From the NCBI RefSeq assembly GCF_031177825.1, contig NZ_JAPSKE010000014.1:62001-126000 (forward strand): a stretch of 64,000 bases of DNA, in the 5' to 3' direction. The DNA is from Paenibacillus sp. (GTDB taxonomy: Bacteria > Bacillota > Bacilli > Paenibacillales > YIM-B00363). This document shows, piece by piece, positions 18,435 to 24,500 of this stretch; the first letter of the stretch is position 1, and each line of letters begins with the position of its first letter. Below the pieces are notes generated by a model. It did not search any database. It worked only from the letters and a program-made list of their open reading frames with translations, and was not told the origin of the DNA. Position numbers and translations under genes: made by a program.

Positions 18435-18606
18435 CGGACTGGCAATGCTAGAGCTAACGACATCTTGTATGTCGTAGACAACCGCGGAGAAGACTTACGT
18501 TTCCCCATAAGCTCTTCGTCCGGTTTCTCCTCTCCCATGAAAGGAGTCTGCGAAAGCAGGCTCCGGCGGAAAACTCGCGTATAGCCTCGTGCTATGCGCT
18601 TTTTTT
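18435..18606 (+). ncRNA. Candidate structured small RNA upstream of sda
   Basis: Between the promoter at 18399-18428 and a terminator at 18577-18606 the plus strand shows three more helices. ACGACAT/ATGTCGT is at 18457-18475. CCGGAC (18434) pairs with GTCCGG (18518). A nine-pair stem GGAGTCTGC/GCAGGCTCC is closed by a GAAA tetraloop (18543-18564). C-rich patches TTTCCCC and TCTCCTCTCCC could be single-stranded and resemble ribosome-site-pairing motifs of Firmicute sRNAs. An open frame here starts inside the -10 box, so it would not be translated. Not recognised as a known family; it could also be a leader for sda. Confidence 0.4.
18577..18606 (+). terminator. Terminator of the candidate small RNA
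   Basis: GCGTATAGC pairs with GCTATGCGC (one wobble) around CTCGT, followed by seven T. A second, weaker hairpin with bulges and seven T lies at about 18651-18680. Confidence 0.75.
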
Positions 18607-18750
18607 GTCGTCATTCTTTCGAAAAGTTTACCGGGATTCCAAATGCGGATCGCCCTCCCATGGAAGGGGCTGGTTTTTTTGTCTCTCCGAGGAATGCCAT
18701 AATAATCCTCGGGCAAGGGGAAGGGGCCGGTTGCTTGCAAAGGAGATATC

Positions 18751-18897
18751 ATGCGAACCTTACCTGACGAAGCATTGATCGCGGCATACATTACAGCCGT
18801 TAGTCTTGAGCTGGAAGGGGATTTCATCGAGATGCTGCACCGAGAGATCGTTCGAAGAGGGCTTACAGATAAAGTGTACAACCTGAAGGATCATTGA
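18751..18897 (+). CDS. sda: Sporulation histidine kinase inhibitor Sda
   Basis: A 48-residue protein starting MRTLPDEALIAAYITA with AAAGGAGATATC before the ATG. It matches the Sda pattern of two helices (ALIAAYITAVSLEL and DFIEMLHREIVRRGL). Sda binds the sporulation kinase KinA and blocks the phosphorelay when replication is disturbed. I see no DnaA box (TTATNCACA) just upstream, unlike the B. subtilis gene. It stands alone, ended by a hairpin terminator. Confidence 0.85.
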   Translation: MRTLPDEALIAAYITAVSLELEGDFIEMLHREIVRRGLTDKVYNLKDH

Positions 18898-18911
18898 TTC
18901 GATGATAACGG

Positions 18912-18935
18912 CCGGGGAGTGATCCTCCCCGGTTT
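18912..18935 (+). terminator. sda terminator
   Basis: CCGGGGAG (18912-18919) pairs with CTCCCCGG (18925-18932) around a 5-base loop, followed by TTT. Stem is strong; T-tract is short. Confidence 0.6.
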
Positions 18936-18981
18936 GCATTCCATTCTATTTCTATAGAGCATCGGTCCTCTCCCCTCGCCT

Positions 18982-19012
18982 CCCTTGGCTCTTTTGAGCC
19001 AAGGGTTCTTTT
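18982..19012 (+). terminator. Second terminator after sda
   Basis: CCCTTGGCTC and GAGCCAAGGG form a perfect 10-bp stem with a TTTT loop, followed by TTCTTTT on the plus strand. It could back up the sda terminator. Confidence 0.7.
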
Positions 19013-19155
19013 GGTGCGGCCTGCCTTTTTTTGGCGTTGTCCCTATGTAATCATCTCCCAACGGGAGCGCAAACTAATGCCGTACCTAGATCAGGTGCGG
19101 AAGGAGCGGGGGAGGTCGCGGCCTTGCCGCTGGATCGAATCGCACTCGTCGTCCC

Positions 19156-19503
19156 TACGGCTTACTTGCTTACCCCGTTCGGGAGTTTCCGCAAGCGACG
19201 TTCACGAGCTTCTCCTTCGAGGATTTCATCTACCCGGCGACTTGCGTCGCCTTCACGCTGCGCTATCCGGAGCGGCGCGGCGTCTGGGCGAAGCTCGGGT
19301 GGTACGTCTTCTTCCCGACTTGGATGACGGCGCTGGAGATCGGAATCGAACGGTATACGGATCTCGTCCGATCCATTCATTGGTCGTGGCACTGGACCTG
19401 GTTGACGCTCTTGATCACCTTCCATATGACGCGCATGTTGTATCTTTGGTTTGTCGAAAAAGGCGCGGGTCCCCCCGCCGCTAAAGGAGGAACTTCGTCG
19501 TGA
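19156..19503 (+). pseudogene. N-terminally broken CBO0543-like membrane protein
   Basis: In one frame this stretch reads YGLLAYPVREFP, then hydrophobic segments with FEDFIYPATCVAFTL, IGIERYTDLVRSIHW and WTWLTLLITFHMTRMLYLW. From memory this resembles the C-terminal two-thirds of CBO0543-family membrane proteins. Upstream in the same frame there is no ATG, GTG or TTG before a TAG at 19087, and the expected N-terminal helices are missing; other frames hold only fragments. It therefore looks 5'-truncated or frameshifted. Its stop overlaps the start of the next small ORF, so that pair may once have been an operon. Confidence 0.45.
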
Positions 19504-19628
19504 CGGATAAAGAACAAGAGTTGTCCGCGGAAGCGGCCGAGCCGGTCGAAACCGCGGAAGCGGCGCTCGAGGAAGTCGTCGAAGAAGAGCCCGGCGAACT
19601 TCACATCGAATGGGCGGGTTTTATCTAG
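19500..19628 (+). CDS. Small acidic protein, unknown
   Basis: A GTG at 19500 overlaps the TGA of the preceding frame, with AAAGGAGG nine bases upstream. The 42-residue product is very rich in E and A (KEQELSAEAAEPVETAEAAL and LEEVVEEEPGELH) and ends EWAGFI. A terminator follows 12 bases after the stop. The ribosome site, coupling and terminator argue that it is translated. I do not recognise it. Confidence 0.5.
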   Translation: MTDKEQELSAEAAEPVETAEAALEEVVEEEPGELHIEWAGFI

Positions 19629-19639
19629 ATCGGTAGAAG

Positions 19640-19670
19640 AAGCCGCTCGGCGTCCGAGCGGCTTCTTTTT
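19640..19670 (+). terminator. Terminator after the acidic ORF
   Basis: AAGCCGCTCGG and CCGAGCGGCTT form a perfect 11-bp stem with a CGT loop, followed by CTTTTT. Confidence 0.85.
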
Positions 19671-19748
19671 CTTGCAGGATCGAGTGCGGGAACGCTTGCG
19701 AACGTTCTTTCTTGGCGCCCCATGGCCTATTCTATCGGCGGGGACGGC

Positions 19749-21602
19749 TCATTGCCGCCCTCCGCGCAGCGCCTCGATCTCTCGGGTCAGCGCAGGCAGT
19801 CGCTCGCGTTCCTCTTCCGATAACTCCGCCTTCGCCATGAGCGCCGCCCGCTCCAGCTCCGCGAGACGAATCGCCGCGTCTCGGTCTCTCGCCTCCGGCG
19901 ACGGCGGCGGCGCCGGGTCGTCCGCTTCGTATTCCGCGAACGTCTTCTCGTGGACGCGCCACGCGCCCCCGCCGCCGGACAGCGTCACAACGCGCGAGGC
20001 GACCGCCCGCAGGAAATAACGATCGTGCGACACGGCGATCAGTGCGCCGGGGTATGCCGAGAGCGCTTCTTCCATCCGCTCCCGCGTCTCGATGTCGAGA
20101 TAGTTCGTCGGCTCGTCGAGCAGCAGCAGGTTCGCGCCGCTGAAGTACAGTTGCAGGAAGGCGGCGCGGCACCGCTCCCCCATGCTCAAATCGCCGATGC
20201 GGCGGAAGACGTCCTCGCGTCTGAACAAGAAACAGCCGAGAATCGTCCGCGCGAACGACTCCGTCATGTCCGGCACGCGGAGCAGACTGTCGAGCAGCGT
20301 CTCTTCGTCCCGCAGGTGCCCGAGCTGCTGCGAGAAGTAGCCGATGCGCAGCTCCGGATGACGCCGAATCGTCCCGGCGATCGGCGCCAGCTCGCCCGTC
20401 AGCAGCCGCAGCAGCGTCGTCTTGCCGGCCCCGTTCGGCCCGACGACCGCCAGCTTGTCGCCGCGATGCACGGCGAGGCTGCCGCCCGCGAAGATCGGCG
20501 CTCCGGCGTTCTCGTATCGATACGCGACGCCCTCCGCCTGGATCAACGTCTTCGCCTCGAACGCGCCTTCCTTGAACGCGACCTTCAGCCGGTCCGCCTC
20601 GCGCGGCTTCTCGACCCGCCTTTGGTCGAGGCGCTCGAGCTCCTTCTCCTTAGCGTGGTACCGCGCCGTATGCTTGTTGGCTCTTGCGGCGTAGTACGGC
20701 TTCGCGATGCCGAGCTCGGCGTCCGCCGCGTCCCGGCTCGCCATCAAGTACCACTGCTGGTACATACGGATCGACGCTTCGATGCTCTCTCGCTCCTGCT
20801 CTTGTTTCCGGTACAGCGCCGCCTGCGTCTTTCGCTCCAGCTCCTTCTGCTCGCGGAAGGCGGCGTAGTTGCCCTTGTACGACTTCGCGCCGTCCGGCGT
20901 CAGCTCGACGATCCGATCCACGACCGCGTCGAGGAACGTCCGGTCATGCGAGACGACCAATACGGCGCCCGGATACTCGCGGATCCACGCTTGCAGCCAG
21001 CGAAGCGTCTCCTCGTCGAGATGATTCGTCGGCTCGTCGAGGAACAGCGCTTTCGGCCTTCGGACGACGAGGCGCGCGAGCCCGGCGCGGGTTTGCTGCC
21101 CGCCGCTTAAGGACCCGAACGGTCGCTCCCACGTCTCCGGCTGCAGCCCGACCTGGCGCAGCGCCCGCTCTACCTCGGCTTCCCACGCGTAGCCGCCGGC
21201 CGCCGCGTATGCGTCCAACGCCTCGCCGTACCGCTCCGCGGCGGCCGCCTGCTCCTCCGGCGTCGCGGCACCCCGCAGCTCCCGTTCGGCGGCCCGCTGC
21301 TCCGCCCCCGCGGCGGCGACGCGCGGATCCGCTTCGCGCACGTAGTCGATCGCGGCTTGCTCGCCGTCGACGCGGGGATGCTGATCGAGCGAGCCCCACG
21401 ACTCCGCCGAGACGAACCGCTGGATCGTGCCGCCCGTCGGCTCCTCGTCGCCGCGCAGCAGCGCCAGCAACGTCGTCTTGCCCGCGCCGTTGCGGCCGAA
21501 CAGCGCCAGCTTCTCGCCTTCGCGGACGTCCATCGTGACGCCCTTAAAGATCGTCTTACCGTTCCACTCTTTTTCGAGGTCTTTCGTTTTCACTATAAAC
21601 AT
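19749..21602 (-). CDS. ABC-F family ATPase, possible ribosome protection protein
   Basis: ABC-F proteins have two ATPase domains and no membrane part; they act on the ribosome, and several give resistance to antibiotics of the peptidyl transferase centre. Domain 1 has GRNGAGKTT, LSGGQQ and LFLDEPTNHLD; domain 2 has GPNGAGKTT, LSMGER and LLLDEPTNYLD. The interdomain linker (about residues 255-340) is long and charged, including SIRMYQQWYLMASRD. It has 617 residues with a coiled C-terminus. A leader with an intrinsic terminator precedes it, a hallmark of drug-inducible ABC-F genes. Housekeeping EttA/YfmR-type roles cannot be excluded. Confidence 0.85.
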   Translation of the reverse strand: MFIVKTKDLEKEWNGKTIFKGVTMDVREGEKLALFGRNGAGKTTLLALLRGDEEPTGGTIQRFVSAESWGSLDQHPRVDGEQAAIDYVREADPRVAAAGAEQRAAERELRGAATPEEQAAAAERYGEALDAYAAAGGYAWEAEVERALRQVGLQPETWERPFGSLSGGQQTRAGLARLVVRRPKALFLDEPTNHLDEETLRWLQAWIREYPGAVLVVSHDRTFLDAVVDRIVELTPDGAKSYKGNYAAFREQKELERKTQAALYRKQEQERESIEASIRMYQQWYLMASRDAADAELGIAKPYYAARANKHTARYHAKEKELERLDQRRVEKPREADRLKVAFKEGAFEAKTLIQAEGVAYRYENAGAPIFAGGSLAVHRGDKLAVVGPNGAGKTTLLRLLTGELAPIAGTIRRHPELRIGYFSQQLGHLRDEETLLDSLLRVPDMTESFARTILGCFLFRREDVFRRIGDLSMGERCRAAFLQLYFSGANLLLLDEPTNYLDIETRERMEEALSAYPGALIAVSHDRYFLRAVASRVVTLSGGGGAWRVHEKTFAEYEADDPAPPPSPEARDRDAAIRLAELERAALMAKAELSEEERERLPALTREIEALRGGRQ

Positions 21603-21704
21603 ACAGGTCGTTCCCCTTTGCCGTTGTCGTACGCTCCCGCCGCCGGCTTCGCCTCGGCGTTGCGGCGTCGGTGCGTCGGTGCTCCGGATCCGGTCAAACG
21701 CGCC

Positions 21705-21738
21705 AAAAAACGCCCGGAAGCTGATCGCTCCGGGCGTT
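21705..21738 (-). terminator. Intrinsic terminator in the ABC-F leader (candidate attenuator)
   Basis: On the minus strand AACGCCCGGA pairs perfectly with TCCGGGCGTT around ten bases, and the stem runs into six T (21705-21710). The ABC-F start codon lies about 100 bases beyond it, and that GC-rich stretch has no visible promoter. Transcription reaching the gene would therefore have to read through, which suggests attenuation. Confidence 0.7.
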
Positions 21739-22032
21739 GGGGTGAACGAAACTATGGGTGCATGCAGGGACGCATGGACGGAATGCGCGCTGGAAGGTTC
21801 GCCAAATAAAATCGTCGCGAACCAACGAACGTCGCATCGCTTAAAGAGTCCGGTCCCGAAGGCACACCGATTCCGCTTCCCTCCGCCATAGGCAGAGCGC
21901 TTGCCGCATCTCTCGCGTCAAGTTGTCATAAGCGTATCGAATCAGTGTTATTGCTCCATCGGTCGGCGGAATCCTCCTTGCGCTTGCGCGTGCGTCTGCG
22001 TATCGGCGTTACCAATCTTGCCGAACAAATGC

Positions 22033-22061
22033 ATCTTACAATAGATCCCGCCGGATTGCAA
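22033..22061 (-). promoter_or_regulatory. Candidate promoter of the ABC-F leader
   Basis: Minus strand: TTGCAA (22056-22061), 17-base spacer, TAAGAT (22033-22038). It lies just after yolD and about 295 bases before the leader terminator. The -10 matches consensus in four of six positions. An AAGGAGGA ribosome site occurs about 50-60 bases into this leader, but no convincing leader peptide is placed behind it. Confidence 0.4.
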
Positions 22062-22068
22062 GAAGGGA

Positions 22069-22425
22069 TTATCGATCCGGGCGGCGTAGCGTCACGTGCA
22101 CGATGTCCCCGAACGGGATCCACAGCGTCTCCTCCGGCGTCGTCAGCTTCACATACCGTTCGATCGGGTCGATCTTCGCCACGACGCCGACCGCCGTCTC
22201 GTCGCCGTACGCGCCGAACGTCGTCACGGCCGTCGCGGCCCCGGTCTCCAGCGCCTCCGCGAGCGACGCGGACAGCTCCTCGACGCGCTGCTCGTCGAGC
22301 TCGGGCTTCGTCCGTTCGTTCAATCTCGTGCGATGGGTGCGAATGGCCGACTTGTGCTCCGGCAGCATCATGCGCGACGCCTCCCATATGCCGTTGCCGC
22401 GCAGTTTTTTTCCTCGTGTCGTCAT
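22069..22425 (-). CDS. YolD-like protein
   Basis: A 118-residue protein starting MTTRGKKLRGNGIWEASRMM with GGAGG upstream. It ends in a beta-rich YolD domain (LTTPEETLWIPFGDIVHVTL). YolD-like genes regularly follow uvrX or yqjW translesion polymerase genes in Firmicutes and are co-induced by SOS; the molecular role is not settled. The gap to uvrX is 61 bases and holds a tandem octamer repeat. Confidence 0.85.
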   Translation of the reverse strand: MTTRGKKLRGNGIWEASRMMLPEHKSAIRTHRTRLNERTKPELDEQRVEELSASLAEALETGAATAVTTFGAYGDETAVGVVAKIDPIERYVKLTTPEETLWIPFGDIVHVTLRRPDR

Positions 22426-22442
22426 GATGATAAGCGCGCCTC

Positions 22443-22473
22443 CTTCGGTCTTTCGGTCTTTCGGTCTTTCGTC
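22443..22473. repeat. Tandem octamer repeat between uvrX and yolD
   Basis: About four copies of an 8-base unit (TTTCGGTC, with one variant at each end) lie between the uvrX stop and the yolD ribosome site. Copy-number change would alter only the spacer length, not a reading frame. Confidence 0.75.
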
Positions 22474-22486
22474 GCCGTTGCCCTCG

Positions 22487-23728
22487 TTACTTGTAATGCC
22501 CGCCGATTTTCGCCGCGCGGCCGTACGCCTGCCCGGCGAGTCCCGCCGATACGGCGCGCACGAGCGACGATACGCCGAAACGCGCCTTGATCCCGTCGGT
22601 CGCCCGCTCGAGCGCGCGGTACGTCTCGCGTTCGTCGTCGATCTCGAGCTGGTACGTATCGTCGCGTACGAGGCCGCCGAGCGCAATGCTTACCTGACGG
22701 ACCGGCCGGCCGTCCCAGTGGACGCGGAACAGCTCCTTCGCCGCGCGGTACACGTGATTCGTCACCTGCGTCGGCATGAGCAGCGTCGTCTGCCGGGAGA
22801 AGCCGAACTCGAAGCCGGCTCCGGTGCAGCCGACCGACAGGACGCGGCCCATCACCCCGCGGAACCGGCAGCGCCGACACACCTCCTCCGAGAGCTCCAA
22901 GAGCACCGTCTCGATGTCGCGCGCCTCCGCGTAATCGCGCGGCAGCGTCATGCCGTGCCCGATCGCCTGCTGCGCCCCTTCGTGCGTGCCCGGCGTCACG
23001 GGGGAATCGTCGATGCCGTGGGCAATGCGCCATAGCACCTCGCCGTTGATGCCCCACTTCCGCTTCAGCGTCTCGACGGGCGTGCGCGCGAGGTCTCCGA
23101 TCGTGTAGATGCCCATTCGGTTCAGATGCCTCATCATGCGGCTGCCGACGCCGAACATGCCCTGCACCGGCACCTTCCACAGCTTCTCCTCGACCTCCGC
23201 CTTCCGCAGGATGTATACGCCCGCCGCGTTCTTCTTCGCGAACTGGTCGCATGACATCTTCGCCAGCACCTTGTTGTCGCTGATGCCGACGCGGGCGTAG
23301 ACGCCCGTCTTCTCGAGAATTTCGCGCTGCATGCGCCTCGCCGTCTCTTCCGCGTCCCCGCCGTGGAGGTGAAGGCTGCCGGTCAACTCGCAGAACTGCT
23401 CGTCGATGGAGAAGGGCTCCACCGCGTCCGCGTACCGCTCCAGAATGCGCGTAATCTGCATCGAGACGTCGATGTACGTCTGCATGCGAGGACGGACGAC
23501 GATCAGATCCGCGCACTTATTCAGCGCCTCGCCGAGCCGCTCCGCCGTCGTTACGCCGTACCGCTTCGCGATCGGACAGGCGGCCAGCACGATGCCCGAG
23601 CGGATCTTCGGGTCCCCGGCCACCACGACCGGCTTGCCCGCCGTCTCGGGCCGGCATGCCTTCTCGACGCTGGCGTAGAAGCTCTGCATGTCGGCCATCA
23701 TGACGATGCGGCTTCCGCTATGATTCAT
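22487..23728 (-). CDS. uvrX: Y-family translesion DNA polymerase (UvrX/YqjW type)
   Basis: This 413-residue protein has the Y-family polymerase layout. MMADMQSFYASVEKA holds the first catalytic aspartate and the YAS steric-gate region. PFSIDEQF near residue 105 holds the SIDE motif; the usual residue after it is changed here (DEQFCEL). A helix-hairpin-helix follows (GVGSRMMRHLNRMGIYTIGDL), then the little-finger domain. UvrX-type enzymes copy damaged DNA during SOS. AAGGTGA precedes the ATG. It is in operon with yolD, behind two LexA-type boxes. Confidence 0.9.
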   Translation of the reverse strand: MNHSGSRIVMMADMQSFYASVEKACRPETAGKPVVVAGDPKIRSGIVLAACPIAKRYGVTTAERLGEALNKCADLIVVRPRMQTYIDVSMQITRILERYADAVEPFSIDEQFCELTGSLHLHGGDAEETARRMQREILEKTGVYARVGISDNKVLAKMSCDQFAKKNAAGVYILRKAEVEEKLWKVPVQGMFGVGSRMMRHLNRMGIYTIGDLARTPVETLKRKWGINGEVLWRIAHGIDDSPVTPGTHEGAQQAIGHGMTLPRDYAEARDIETVLLELSEEVCRRCRFRGVMGRVLSVGCTGAGFEFGFSRQTTLLMPTQVTNHVYRAAKELFRVHWDGRPVRQVSIALGGLVRDDTYQLEIDDERETYRALERATDGIKARFGVSSLVRAVSAGLAGQAYGRAAKIGGHYK

Positions 23729-23755
23729 CGGTCATCACCTTACCTGGGCAGAAAA

Positions 23756-23814
23756 ATAAGAATATATGTTCGGGGGCGGTTACGACTTATTATACACCGA
23801 ACATATATTCTTAT
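23756..23814 (-). promoter_or_regulatory. Two mirror-image LexA (DinR) boxes with uvrX promoter
   Basis: ATAAGAATATATGTTCGG (23756-23773) and its exact complement CCGAACATATATTCTTAT (23797-23814) face each other across 23 bases. Each contains a near-match to the Gram-positive SOS box CGAAC-N4-GTTCG (one arm perfect, the other GAAT or ATTC). On the minus strand a TATAAT (23789-23794) lies between them, so bound LexA would flank the -10. Confidence 0.75.
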
Positions 23815-23829
23815 CCAGAGGCGAAACGA

Positions 23830-24120
23830 TCAGCGGAACAAATTCCACATTTTGATCAAATGCAGCGGGTTGTTCGGATCGAGCTTCTGATCGAGCACGA
23901 AGCGGATGACGTTCTCCCTCTGCGCGTCCGTCAGCTTCTCGTCGAGCGCCTTGCAGGCGAGGCTCAGGAGCCGCTTCACCGTCGAACGACTCTGCAGATC
24001 GGCCTTCGTCACGGTGCCGACCGCGGTCTTGAGCCGTTCCTTCGTCGCGGGATCTTTCAATTTCGTCTTCACGCGGTCCACCATCTGAACGCTGATGCCG
24101 TACTTTTCGTATGCGGGCAA
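23830..24120 (-). CDS. spoVIF: Stage VI sporulation protein F
   Basis: A 96-residue protein starting with a TTG (reads MPAYEKYGISVQMVDRVKTKL) behind GGGAGGCG. It resembles the Paenibacillus SpoVIF (YjcC-like) family, required for spore coat assembly in B. subtilis. The C-terminus DPNNPLHLIKMWNLFR is typical as I recall it. A sigma-K-like -10 lies about 35 bases upstream. The stop lies just past the uvrX SOS boxes, so its transcript may read into that region. Confidence 0.75.
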   Translation of the reverse strand: MPAYEKYGISVQMVDRVKTKLKDPATKERLKTAVGTVTKADLQSRSTVKRLLSLACKALDEKLTDAQRENVIRFVLDQKLDPNNPLHLIKMWNLFR

Positions 24121-24154
24121 TCGAATCGCCTCCCGAGGTACAAACTACGCTACC

Positions 24155-24163
24155 TATTGTATG
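24155..24163 (-). promoter_or_regulatory. Sigma-K-like -10 of spoVIF
   Basis: The minus strand reads CATACAATA, an exact fit to CATANNNTA, the -10 of mother-cell sigma-K promoters. A leader of about 30 bases to the TTG would result. The -35 (AC-type) is poorly defined. Confidence 0.45.
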
Positions 24164-24337
24164 TGGGGAGGCGGCGGAACCTGCTTTTTTGTACGGGAAA
24201 AGGGCGCACCCCAACGCCCGGAGCCGCATACGCGGGGCGGCGACCGAATTAGCGAACGGGAAACCCTCCACCTTCTCAACCGGAAATTAAAGAAAGCGTT
24301 GGTTTTGGCGGAAGAAGACGGACAATTTCCCGCTTGA

Positions 24338-24418
24338 CGAGAGTTTCGGACGTCTATTCCTGTTTTAAGCGGGAGTCTTTCCCTTTCAGCATGCCCGCGG
24401 CGGAATAGATGTCTCTCG
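24338..24418. repeat. Long imperfect inverted repeat downstream of recG
   Basis: GACGTCTATTCC (24349-24360) and GGAATAGATGTC (24402-24413) pair in 12 positions (one wobble). Inner GCGGG/CCCGC and outer CGAGA/TCTCG extend the structure to about 80 bases. The 24121-24500 gap otherwise holds only the spoVIF promoter and a recG terminator-like hairpin; I see no gene in it. Confidence 0.55.
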
Positions 24419-24458
24419 CGAAATGTACTTTTTGCAGACCCAGGATGGGACTTGCGGA

Positions 24459-24488
24459 CGCAAACAGGACGGCCCCAAGGGACCGCCC
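24459..24488 (-). terminator. Probable recG terminator
   Basis: Thirteen bases after the recG stop, the minus strand forms a ten-pair stem GGGCGGTCCC/GGGGCCGTCC with two wobbles and a tight loop. Only TGTTTG follows, so termination may be incomplete. Confidence 0.45.
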
Positions 24489-24500
24489 CGTTCCTGCCGC

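Noticed and set aside
18363..18584. A 73-codon plus-strand ORF before sda
   Set aside because: It starts upstream of the likely promoter, lacks a ribosome site, and its internal ATG falls in the -10 box; structured RNA fits better.
22443..22473. Phase-variable coding repeat
   Set aside because: The octamers are outside any reading frame, so slippage cannot switch a gene on or off by frameshift.
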